Of a stretch of DNA of 64,000 nucleotides, positions 48,334 to 59,262 are shown in pieces. The translations under genes and the position numbers were made by a program. How positions within the stretch are numbered: the first letter of the stretch is position 1; every line of letters starts with the position of its first letter. Under the pieces are notes generated by a model. The model did not search any database, was not told where the DNA came from, and saw only the letters and a program-made list of their open reading frames with translations. This stretch comes from Trichoplax adhaerens (taxonomy: Eukaryota > Placozoa > Uniplacotomia > Trichoplacea > Trichoplacidae): contig NW_002060943.1 in the NCBI RefSeq assembly GCF_000150275.1, forward strand, positions 3,802,008-3,866,007. Reading direction: 5' to 3'.

Positions 48334-49510
48334 CCTCCCAAGTAAGAACGTTATCTATTTTATCATACTTTTGAAATTTATTCACAGAATTAACATAAAA
48401 ATCTTCCATTTTTATTAACAGTAACAGCATTCATATTCAGTTCCAATGTGTTACAAGACTATCTTGGCATAATTTACCGATGTGATCAAGAAAATTTTTA
48501 GCCCTCATCCAAGTATGAGTAATGGACTTAAATTTTAAATGAGACTATCCAGTGGCAAGTAAATAATAACTTTAAATTACACGTAGATGTAATTCTATCA
48601 AATGAATTCGTCAACATCGTATCCTAACTGGCTAAACATAACAACTTTATTTCACAACTAAATGATATCGATGAATGAAAATTACTACACTAGTATTCCT
48701 TCATAGCTCTTTCATACAAATATATAGAATTTGAATAATGCACCTATGACATATTTCCCATAGCTAATCAATAAAATTTTTTCATTTTATATTTAGCTAC
48801 TTTTTGTAATAATATCATGTCTTTCTATTAGCAATTAGGTCAATTTTTATCATATAATTAATTCTCTCAACATCAATTACCTCCCCTATTGGCCATAACT
48901 ATTGGATAAATTTTACATAGCAGCTAGATTGTATTTTTGTAAATTAGTAATCTAATATGGCCTAATTATTGCTTGAATAAGTTTTATTTTGCTATTAGAC
49001 TTTATGGTAATCGATACATAATTGATGAGAACAAAATTTGTAGACAATTGAAATTTCTTGGAAATGGATTTATAAAACAATACGATGACCAGCATAATTA
49101 TTTCTATAACTAATTCCATCAGTGGTAAATTAGTTTTCACAGCCATTAATTAGCTTTAACTTATTTTTCTCATCAGTATTAATTTATCATGTGAATTTAT
49201 AACACTCACTTTTGCAGGAATTCCTTAAAACGAAATTCCGTCATTTTATTTTCTGTACTTAATATTTTTCTATAGTCAAAAAATCATATGATAACTGCAG
49301 AAACCCGTGAAATATTGACTCCTGTTAAAATAATATTATTATTATTCATATCAGAACAAGCCGCTTTTCCAGTTTACCCGTAAATCAATATAAAGAAAAT
49401 GTTGAACAATCATAAGGCTATCATTTTGCATATTACATAATGAAAGAGTTAACCTTTTCCCATTGACCAATTGTGCATGTAATTCCGCTACTTCCTGGTA
49501 CAATATTCCA
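48334..49510. other. intergenic, weak receptor-like fragment
   Basis: On the minus strand, 49146-48952 is a 64-codon ATG frame with LFYKSIS and STNFVLIN; Y-K-x-x-S-x7-N-F spacing matches the TM1-TM2 loop of receptor 2 (LYKNPS...NNNF) without gaps. Nothing receptor-like follows it. The rest is unremarkable. Confidence 0.22.
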
Positions 49511-49700
49511 CTTCTACAGTAGAGTTTAGTTAGACATTCGATGCAATATAGTAGAAATCATTTATTTTTCTTTTATGTCCCCCTCTTTCTATGCAAATAA
49601 TAACATTCAAACTGCTGTAGAATTTAGACATTCGATGCAATATAATAGACATCATTTATATTTTCTTTATATCTTTTTTTCTATCCCAATAATAATGTTT
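49511..49700 (+). repeat. tandem duplication, about 97-bp unit, two units
   Basis: GTAGA(G/A)TTTAG...ACATTCGATGCAATATA(G/A)TAGA(A/C)ATCATTTAT recurs at an interval of about 97 bp. Noncoding. Confidence 0.8.
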
Positions 49701-50345
49701 AAGCCATGACCTATTTACTCGAAAAAAGCTTTTTTTAAAGAGATTCGATCTATTCATCGGTAGTCGTCCTACAGCAAAGTGTTTATCGTATTATTGTTTA
49801 AATTAACGATAATAAAGCAAATAGAAACCTTCCCATCCTTTGTCATAATGTCGATATTAGTCGCCGCCTTTTAGTCAAACAGATTAGTTGATAGCGGATA
49901 TACGGTATTTGAAATGTTAATATAGTACCTCCGGATCTAGAATATATTTATCGTCGAAAAAAAGATAACTCTTTCGATACTCATCATACAACACAATTTT
50001 AGGCCAAAATTTTCGATAGCACCAGCGCAATATAAGATGGTATACTAATATTAAGCCATTAATTCTATAACTTTAATTATTTGCAATAGCTTGGAAAATT
50101 ACTTTACCAATGCTGAAATAACTATAAACATTTCTAAATTATTGGTTGAAAAAAAGCTCTAAGAATATTGAAGCTACTTCGATTGAAATTATCCAAAATT
50201 ACCTATACTAAATTCCAGCTCATCGAGATATACTCATAAAATTAATTTATTACTTTTTCTATATACAGAAAATTATTTAAAAACAGTTGATTTCTCCTTC
50301 TGGAGAAGCGGATGAAGTTATTTACACTATACCTAATGCTCATTG
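49701..50345. other. intergenic upstream of receptor 5
   Basis: No feature is supported. The sequence is A+T-rich with short homopolymer runs. Confidence 0.4.
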
Positions 50346-51407
50346 ATGTCAAGGATGGATCCTATCAACGTGCTAGTTAATGTGAGTAATCACTCGCAAA
50401 ATCTTGCGAGTAATATTAGTCAGAACCAGTCTTATGCGAATGCTCCTGTCAACTTTATGTTCATGATTCCGGCATTATCCATTATTAGCGTAATTGCAAT
50501 AATTGCTAACATATTTTGTCTTACTACAATCTACCATACGCCATCCTTACATGACATTAGTAATGTTATGATAGCCAATTTAGCCATAATTGATCTTTTA
50601 ACGGGGATGACAGTTATACCTACGATTATTACAGTACTTTTATTAGGCAATGAAACTCCATCATGGTTATGCAAACTTCAAGGATTTTTAACGGTTGCCA
50701 TGTATGGTGCTTCATTATTTGCAATTGTTGGTATAAGTATCGATCGTTTTCGAGCCGTTACCAGGCCGTATCATTATTCCTCTATAATCACCAAGACAAT
50801 CATTGTAAAATTGCTGATGACAATACCTATCCCCATCATTGTTGCATCCTTGCCATTATTCAATTTGGTCAATCATGGATTTGGCAGCTATATAAAAGAA
50901 TTTGTTTGCTGGTCCCCCGCCTGTAGGCACAATCAACCAGCTTATATCTCAAGTGCTGCCACCGCTGTATTCATAGTTATATGCATTGGAATTGTTTTAT
51001 TCTGCTATATCACAATTTTCATCATCGCCTATCATAAAAATAAGAAGAATATCCATCTAAAGCGAAATATCAATATAAAATCTATACGCACAACAGCATT
51101 AATAGTCGGCACCAACCTCATCTGCTTTTTACCCCAACTTAGTGCAATTACTTCGGCTCTCATTAATTGTAATAATAATTCTCCGGAATTTTTTCAAGCT
51201 GTATTTTACACTATAACACTAAGCAATTCTGCACTTAATCCTATTGTTTATATCTCGACCAACTCAATTTTGCGGAGAAAATTAGTTCAATTAATGCTCG
51301 TTAAAGCTTTGAGTAAAAAAGATCCTTACAGCCAACGCGATCATTTACCGCAAAGTAGAAGTCTAGAACTTAGTAACAATACTTCAATTTTAACAACAAG
51401 ATTTTAA
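50346..51407 (+). CDS. class A GPCR, receptor 5
   Basis: This single-exon receptor has 353 residues from ATG 50346; ATG 50355 has a better start context (AGGATGG) and is three codons shorter. The outer N-terminus is the most heavily sequon-bearing (N12, N15, N23, N27). The TM1 motif is AN instead of GN at 54-55. TM2 has NLAIIDLL with D83; C109; DRF at 133-135. The conserved TM4 Trp is replaced by Ile (about residue 160), with P170 kept. ECL2 has HGFGSY and C188-Trp plus an extra C193. SIRTTALIVGTN is followed by CFLP at 260-263 and NPIVY at 298-302. The C-terminus ends T-R-F, a possible class I PDZ ligand. The ligand is unknown. Confidence 0.95.
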   Translation: MSRMDPINVLVNVSNHSQNLASNISQNQSYANAPVNFMFMIPALSIISVIAIIANIFCLTTIYHTPSLHDISNVMIANLAIIDLLTGMTVIPTIITVLLLGNETPSWLCKLQGFLTVAMYGASLFAIVGISIDRFRAVTRPYHYSSIITKTIIVKLLMTIPIPIIVASLPLFNLVNHGFGSYIKEFVCWSPACRHNQPAYISSAATAVFIVICIGIVLFCYITIFIIAYHKNKKNIHLKRNINIKSIRTTALIVGTNLICFLPQLSAITSALINCNNNSPEFFQAVFYTITLSNSALNPIVYISTNSILRRKLVQLMLVKALSKKDPYSQRDHLPQSRSLELSNNTSILTTRF

Positions 51408-53785
51408 TATCCATTCTATGTAAGTTCAGGTCTACGTATATATATATAAGCATATATATATATATACATTATTTTTATCACCTTCTTTCAATTTCCTAAA
51501 ATTACTGATAGCTCATATTCGCATTATCTTATTACCGCGATCACGGAAAATTGGATCATTTTATTCAGACTAAATCATTACATTATTGTTCCTTGTTCCT
51601 ATAAATGCTAAAAAAGAAGGCAATCGTACGAAATATTTGACCCTCTTTCATATTTTCAACTCTGTTCCTTTGGTTTTATTAGAAAAAGCCAGTACCTCCA
51701 ATTTTAATTATAAATTATAACAATAGATCAATTGCAATACCTAAATTTAGCGACGTTATGATTACAATTATCACAAGCTAATATTTAACAGTCCAGTATG
51801 ATTGTTGTTTCCGAAATAGTCATGTACATGGAATTCAAACTTTATTGTATCAATCAGCAATTTTAACAATAATAATAACAATATCCTGCCAAGATTTCAA
51901 ATTAATAATTGCTATGTTTCAAAAGAATTAAACTATATCCACAGAATGCCAATGATAATTTTCTTTGGCATTTCAAATCATTTAAATTATTTAATTCCTA
52001 ACTATCAATTAACCACGAAGACTGCGATCATTCTAACAGTCTTAAATATAATTTTCAATTATGTCCTACTCTGCCGTAACTTATTGGTTATATTGACATG
52101 ATTCCATTCTTAATAATCGCGAAAATATAGTCATGTAATTATACCCATGTGTTCGTATTTAGTGCTACCATTCGTACTGTTTAAGAAGCAGTACAATTAT
52201 AATTACCAGGAGAATTGACCTAATATTATTCGTCTTTCGTTACAAATAAAACTTACCATATTAATCGGCCAATATGCACTCTATTCCATATTGTAACTGT
52301 TGTCTCCATATACACTTGTAATAATACTCATAAAATAACAGCTTGAGCTTTACGCTAAAAGATGATTTTTGGACAAGCAAGGAATAAAATTGTAAATATT
52401 GATAATTTTAATTACAACTTACAGAATTTTTATTCATCGATTTTCTAAATTAGTTAAATAAGTTAAAATATTTAAAAATTGTTTCAATTATTTAATCCAA
52501 AAGTATCTTCATGATTAGATACTATCAGTTATTGTAAGTACTAGTAACCTTAAATCTAGTCTTATATGCTTGTACTAGGTACTACTTGTCTGACATATTT
52601 GCAGTCATTTGACGTAATTTACGAGCATCTTTATTCTGCGACAGCTAATATTTCGTTTAAATTACTTTATAGTTAAAATACTGCAATTTGATCTCTTTTA
52701 ATGCTTTATTTATATCTTATGGTATTGAATATCTGTAAGTTTACACTTACTCGTATACATTGTCACTTTGATCACGTATTATAGCTATTAACTTCAGCCT
52801 CATTGCATCACATGTAGAGATAGTAAGACATTGCTCAAACATGTATTTTATTATACATCGGAGGTTGAGCTTGATATTCTTGTGTAATAATTTTACCGTT
52901 AGCGTTATAAGCAATTTCTGTACATATTGTATCTTGACTATAGTTACAAAATTATAATATGCACAGGAGTATCATGAGCGTACAATAAGAAAGTGTTAGA
53001 ACTGTTTTTTGTGCTGTCTAGGAAATATTACACTATACTAAATTTGTGCATTACATATGGTAATTAAATTATTTAATACTGGCTATATTTTTAAATGTCC
53101 TAGTGCAACTGTGGCTGCAAATTATAAATATGAGCAGCATCTATTAATCATAAAGACTGCCAAACATTGCTGTACGTACTACCTACAGAATTATCCATTA
53201 CTGATGATACTGTCAATTATAATGCCTTTTTATTCTGCTATCTATTAGAAATTATACTATGTTATGCCGCATATTCTCTAATAGTAATTTTAAGGCTAGA
53301 ATTACATTGCAGGTTTGCAGAATTTTAATAGTTTACTGCACGGACTATGATCAAGCAGTAGCGATTAAGCTAAACGCCAGTAGATTTATTGAACAATTCT
53401 TGTAAATATAGAAATAAATAATATTATGTAATAATTTATAAATTTATCGTAAAGCCAATTTGTTCACTACCCTTTTTGTCAACAACAATATTTACAAATA
53501 TGAGGGATAAATGCACATTAAATACTTATGACTTTAAACAAACGATATATGACACCTTTGAAGTGAATACTGATAGCTCTGATACTTAAATAGGAAAACC
53601 ATCTAAATTCGAACGAAATTATAGGTCTACACCTTAAATTTAACATTTAAGATTCAAATAAAGAAGGAATGCTGCATAATATAATGTATGGCAGTCATCA
53701 AAAATTTTACTTGAGCAAAAGTAACAAAAAAATGTAGGTATTGTTTACTGGTAAACAATCTCCATCAACTTGCCTATTAACCTAC
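51408..53785. other. intergenic, TA microsatellite, nothing else clear
   Basis: A (TA)n-rich stretch lies at about 51436-51467, just past receptor 5. A 63-codon ATG frame at 53057-53248 shows no motif. No repeat family copy was found here. Confidence 0.4.
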
Positions 53786-54773
53786 TGTCACAAAACAGCT
53801 TTGCAACAAGATAACGTAGTATACGATCAATAAGTCAATTCCTTGAACTACGTATCAAGGAACGATATCTTGTCACAACCCTCACTTGTGGCAAAGGAAA
53901 GAACTCTAGTGTAGTTACTTAAAACTTGGGCTATTTCTCCCAGTACTTTCAGTTTCTATGAGAGAAGTATTTGAGAACTCGATTTCTCGGCTGATCTCCA
54001 CAGACAACTAATTATTACACTATTCTTCACGATATGAGTCTTGCCGTTTCTTGAGCAATTACTTTTTTTATTCTACAAACACACGCGCTTAAATAGGTTT
54101 CTACAGTGAATTCCAATATTAACGAGTGAGAATTCATGCTTTACAAGTTACATTAATTAGTATAATACCATTACTAAATATACATGTCGATATTCTCAGA
54201 CTTAGATAGCTACAAGCTATCAGGTGTTAAGACGCTTAACCTTCATCCATATACAGCTCAATTTTTAGAGATTAACATACCTTAGTATTTTACGTTAAAC
54301 ACTAAGTTGGACAATCCTTCTTTATTTCACGATATACTGCATTTATATACTACTCCTCAATAGTTCATGAGTCATAGTTAATAAAATTAACATTAGAATC
54401 ATTTACTGAATTAGATATTAATTTTAGCTACTGCTCCCTTAATGCAGACAACAGTATTTACGAACATAGACATGTAATGACTAATACAGAATAGTCAGAT
54501 TACGATATGTCCTATCACGGAACATTTCCATGATAATTTACAATCTAGCATAAGTAAATTACAATCACAATGATTCGAACTGTAAGCAGATGATTTGCAT
54601 TCCCTATTATAACTATTAATTTCAGTATGTGTATAAGTGTCACTGTCATAAAAAGTCAGTGCTATATTAAAACATAGTATATCCAAATTAGAAGTTAACT
54701 AAATAAGGATAGTCTAATAGAATTATCCTAACATAGATATTTCTACTGTAATACAGTATATAACACTGTAACA
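53786..54773 (+). mobile_element. family B repeat, copy 4, chimeric
   Basis: The head (53786-53870) and tail (54284-54773) match family B, but the middle has about 57 bp of B replaced by 413 bp of unrelated sequence. Flanks are CCTAC on the left and CCTAT on the right, a 5-bp duplication with one change, placed around the whole chimera. The tail is very similar to copy 3. It is either a nested insertion followed by deletion, or a recombinant element that integrated as a unit. Confidence 0.75.
53871..54283 (+). mobile_element. foreign segment inside family B copy 4 (head of a third LTR-like family)
   Basis: The segment starts TGTCACAACCCTCACTTGTG, which parallels the heads of families A (TGTCACAAACCAGCTTCGTG) and B (TGTCACAAAACAGCTTTGCA) but is otherwise unlike either. 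There is no matching CA-type end at the right border, where family B resumes at GTATTTTACG. No other copy is in the window. Confidence 0.6.
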
Positions 54774-56054
54774 CCTATATCTTATGCTTGTATCATCATA
54801 ATGCACAGTATTTTTAAATTCAAAAGAATCTTTAGTTTTGGGATAACCATTTCATACAGAGTACTTTACATATACGAAGAAACAGATGGTTGGCATCTAT
54901 AGGACGGAAGTTCATTGTTTGGAGAAACTATGTTAAGCACGAATACATATTCTCTGACCTTTTGTCCACCGCTCTAGAAAATATAAATAATGTCAATGAA
55001 TTTAGCAAATTTTAGATATTAGGTAACCTATTAGATATTATACTTAATAAACTATTAAGAGATCGCATGGGAACTTAATGCATTGAGCTCTACGAGAATA
55101 GATTGCCGAGGGATAATTTTACGATCCGGCTGGTAAATTATATTGTTTTAAATTCATGCAGCTGATCGGAGAAAATAATGATGTACGGTGTTATTGCTCA
55201 TTCGTAATTATGATTGCAACTTAACTAATAATAATATAGTCGAGTTTATTTAATATTCCATTAATTAATGTCAACTATTGAGACGATTCTTAATATACTA
55301 CAAAACCAACATCGATAAAAAAGGAGAATTTTTGATAAATTACTAGCAATTTAGCTTCGCTTATATAGAAACTTTCATTTAATTTGCCTTTGACCTAGAC
55401 ATGGGGTGCGAACGTATACGAAATTGCAAGAACAGAACGTTTACTCTGTTCAGGTATCTATCTCTAATAAGCTTCGCTTTTTTTCTATTAATTTATTGCG
55501 AAGAACAAGTTCAAATTACTAGGGTAAGCATTTTCTGTAACTTTATATTAAACTCTTTAAATTATCTAATAAACATATACATCACTAGCAAAAGATGGTA
55601 AGAGTATAGCAGTAGTAGGTATCTTTAATTTCAATTAGCTGGGGTGTAAGTCAGAAATTCATTTATAGGCCTCATAGAAACATCTTTACGGTCTAAAATA
55701 CAATTTTTTTAAAGACGAGAATAGCATTTCTTAGTCAAATATACTATATGACTGATTAGCTGTCAGTGCTTATCCATTAAAACTATTCGGATAGTGAAGT
55801 TATCACCTATCTAACAAATAAACGAACGTTCGCTTTCCACTGGGCTCCTTTTTAATCTTAGAGTTCAAATAAAAAATGAATGATGTATTGAATAGGAAAA
55901 AAGTAACAATACTCTTACTAAAAAAACTGAAAATCAATGAAAATCTTAATTTGAAGCTGTAATTATGACAGATCCATTTCAATTCTAGGCTCCTAACTTT
56001 AGCCAATCTATTTTTTTGTAATGTTTGATTAAAATTATGCCATGAAGCAAAAGG
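54774..56054. other. intergenic, possible secreted-protein exon and interrupted frames
   Basis: At 55401 an ATG opens a frame with a basic start, then a hydrophobic LSLISFAFFLLIYC core like a signal peptide, running to GG|GTAAGC (about 55523), a good splice-donor match; a first exon 55401-55523 is possible. Upstream, 54801-54977 is an ATG frame with one TAG at 54900 (contains YEETDGWHL), and 55078-55161 holds ENRLPRDNFTIRLVNY. A downstream partner exon is not established; 57075-57147 (DPHDNDRIGVALRNLL) after TTTTTCTGATAG is a candidate. All are weak. Confidence 0.25.
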
Positions 56055-56812
56055 CTAATTACTCATACGAAATTAACTATGATATTATGTTTACTTCATT
56101 AATCAAACTCATCAACTAGTAGTATGTGTATAATTACATTTAAATACAATTTAATTATAAGACCTTTATAGCTACTCCTTCGCTTTACACGTAACTTATT
56201 TATCTTTCTTAAATCGGTGATGATTAGCTATGATTTATTCATTTAAAGTAGTCTCACAGCACTCTCCGATTCTAATGCATGTCAACCCAGTCACCGATAT
56301 CAAATCTCAGATTACTCATCAAAGATCAACTATGATATTACATTTATATCATTAATTAAGCTTACCAACTAGCTGTACGAGTATAATTAAATTTTGATAC
56401 TATTTCATTATTTACAGCTACCCCTTCGCTTCATATCTAATCTATTTATCGTCCTTAAATCGATTACGACTAACTACAATTTATTTATTTAAAATAGTCT
56501 GCCAGCACTTTCCGATTCCAAAGATTTTCAATACAGTGATCAATATTCAGTCTCAAATTACTCATAGGAGATCAACTATGATACGAGTATAATATTAACA
56601 TCATTAATTAAGTCACTAAGTAGTTGTACGTGTATAATTAATTTTTGATATAATTTAATTATGAGACCAGTATAGCTGCTCCTTCGCTTTACATGCAACC
56701 TATTTATCTTCCTTAACTCGATGATAATCAACCGTAATTTATTTATTTAACTAGTCTATCAGTACTTTTCCGGCTCTAAAGCATTTTAATACAGTCATCA
56801 ATAATAAGCCTC
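56055..56812 (+). repeat. tandem repeat, about 250-bp unit, three units
   Basis: TTACTCAT...(G)AT(C/T)AACTATGATA begins units at about 56058, 56311 and 56557. Each continues with CCTTCGCTTTACA(C/T), TATTTATC and TTTCCGATTC(T/C)AA-like blocks. Diverged and noncoding. Confidence 0.8.
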
Positions 56813-58203
56813 AATAATAATATTCCAATCCTAAATAAGTGCTTCACAAGCATGTGCTACTTATCTTGCATACGGTCAAAGTCGCTTAATTCTAAACAGA
56901 AACAAAAGAAGGGCTTGGGATTATCATAACTTAAAATAAATACTGAGCTAGAATTATCAAAGCTAGTTACATAATAGCGATAGATGTTTTAGTGCTACAA
57001 AGTGTTGATTAACAATATCTATTATACTGTAATTAGATCTTAATTATACTTATATAATATTTTTCTGATAGAAGCCAGTGATCCTCATGATAATGATCGC
57101 ATCGGTGTGGCGTTAAGAAATCTTCTCAGAAATGATTATCATTAGATGTTATTACACATATATATTATATATCTAGCCTGTGAGAAATAAATCATTTTCG
57201 ACATTATAAAATAAATCTATAGGCTAATCAAAAAATCGATGATGGTACCTATATCTAACTAGATCGTGAATTCATTTCAATCTCATTTCAACTATTAAAT
57301 AATAACTCTCCTTGCCATTATGTAAGGCATTGGTTGTCTAATTATCAAGATTTAGAACTTATCATAAAAGTATCAAGGCAATTTACTCATTACTATCGAT
57401 TATCCTAGTATCTATTTTGCTATTGCATTAAACGATATCCTATTTACTGTAGCTTGCAGTGTGAAGAATACCAGCGATAGACCAAGTTTATAGTTTAATC
57501 TAACCCATTACTGGGCTACTATTGTCTTAATTGATCGTTTGTCAACAATTTAGCATATGTTTAATTAATATTTGGGTTATTGTTTATGATGTAATGGCAT
57601 TATCCTTAATACCATACATAATGTATTCAAAATAACATAATCTACGTGAGCTCTCTTATTCCGTCTATTTGTTTATCACCACGATAATAATACTGACCTT
57701 TTTCACAAGATACTGTTTCTAATAGGATCATAGCTATTCCTGGAAGCTAATTTATTATTCAAGAAATTCAAACCAGCTCTATTGACTTCGTTGCTACCAT
57801 AAGAAGCTATACCCACAACATAAAAAACATCCAGCACCACGATAATATGCATACGTAACTATTTTGAGTTTTATCAATATGTATCGTTCGCCATATTAAA
57901 ATATTCTTCTTGGAAGATAATGGTCAAGAATTAGTAACCAATTTCAATATATTATTCATAGGTTGGAATTTTAGCTGATTATCAAATTCATTAGTCGTAA
58001 GGAAACTATCGTTATAGATGGAATAAGAAGGAATCATTTGCCCTATTTCACTTCCTCATCTGTTATTTTAACGATCAAGAAGAGAAAAAAGACTACTGCC
58101 CATGTCTGAAGCAATTTTTCGCCACTAAATCATTTCAATCTATTGCCAATACCACTAAATTGCCTCTTTTCCATTATCAGTACTTCTATCAAGTGAAGCC
58201 AAG
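56813..58203. other. intergenic upstream of receptor 6
   Basis: Only the short protein-like frame at 57075-57147, already mentioned as a possible exon, stands out. No repeat copy was seen. Confidence 0.35.
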
Positions 58204-59262
58204 ATGGTCACAATTAATCAAACGAATTCTACGATAGCAAATCCAGGTATCAATCAAATTTTATCTATTTCTTTCATATCGATTGTTATTCTCATAGGAA
58301 GCATAGGGAATTCTATCAACATTTACTTTATTTACAAGATACCATCATTACACAGCTACAACAATATGCTTATAGCCCATCTAGCTGTGGCTGATTTCTT
58401 GCAAGCAACTTTAACATTACCCATGGCCATTGCTAATTCTTTATTAAGACATGCCATTCCACCAGCTATGTGTCAAGCGTTCGCTTTTATACTCAATTTT
58501 CTTCTCGCCATTGCATTAGCAGCAACGGCAGCCATTAGCATCGATCGCTGCCTTGCTGTTATTTATCCCTATCAATACCAGGCTAAAATGAAAACGAACT
58601 ACATTATCATGATTGTCATATTCATATGGATACTAGCAGCAGTTTTGGCCGGAACGCCATTACTTGGTTTACAACGATACGGTTTAGGAGAATATACCTT
58701 CATCGCTGATGGTCTACAATGTTGGTTTGATTTTCAATATCGTCAAAGAAGTAGTATTATATTTATCATTTTATATATCTACTTGCTATTAACCATCTTA
58801 ACAACCCTAGTTTCCTATTTGATTATTTTCTGTATTGCCTACAATAAAGGTATCGCTGACATATCTGCAGTCGGTTATGCATCATTACGACGCTCTATCA
58901 GGACGACTGCATTAATTGTTGGCAGCAATTTTGCATGTTTTATACCAACATTAATATCAGTATCTATAAGTTATTTCTCTCAACGTGAATTAAATCCAGG
59001 TTTAACCGTTGCAGCCTACCTTTTATCATTCTGTAATTCAGCGATTAATCCACTTATTTATGCCTTCACCAATGGAATCCTTCGCCAAAAAATTAAGCAG
59101 CATTGTTGTTGCTCAAAGAAGCGATATTGTCTTACAAAATTTGGACTATATAGAACCTCAAAAATTACACCAAGCAATACCGCAGCTGGTCAACCAGCTG
59201 CTAAAAGCGACAGCGAACCAAGCTACTGGCAAACTGTTATAAATGATTATGAATCATCGTAA
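58204..59262 (+). CDS. class A GPCR, receptor 6
   Basis: This single-exon receptor of 352 residues starts at an ATG with favourable context (AAGATGG). Sequons are N5 and N8. Landmarks are GN at 35-36, HLAVADFL with D64 (the TM2 Asn is His), C90, DRC at 114-116, W142, P152, YGLGEY and C173-Trp in ECL2, SIRTTALIVGSN, CFIP at 245-248, and NPLIY at 282-286. A cysteine cluster C301-C303 and C309 just after helix 8 suggests palmitoylation of the tail. The tail is the longest (about 65 residues), Ser/Thr-rich and ends acidic. The ligand is unknown. It is the last recognisable gene of the window. Confidence 0.95.
   Translation: MVTINQTNSTIANPGINQILSISFISIVILIGSIGNSINIYFIYKIPSLHSYNNMLIAHLAVADFLQATLTLPMAIANSLLRHAIPPAMCQAFAFILNFLLAIALAATAAISIDRCLAVIYPYQYQAKMKTNYIIMIVIFIWILAAVLAGTPLLGLQRYGLGEYTFIADGLQCWFDFQYRQRSSIIFIILYIYLLLTILTTLVSYLIIFCIAYNKGIADISAVGYASLRRSIRTTALIVGSNFACFIPTLISVSISYFSQRELNPGLTVAAYLLSFCNSAINPLIYAFTNGILRQKIKQHCCCSKKRYCLTKFGLYRTSKITPSNTAAGQPAAKSDSEPSYWQTVINDYESS

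Noticed and set aside
8546-59262. Receptors as opsins
   Set aside because: None has a lysine at the TM7 retinal position ahead of NPxxY.
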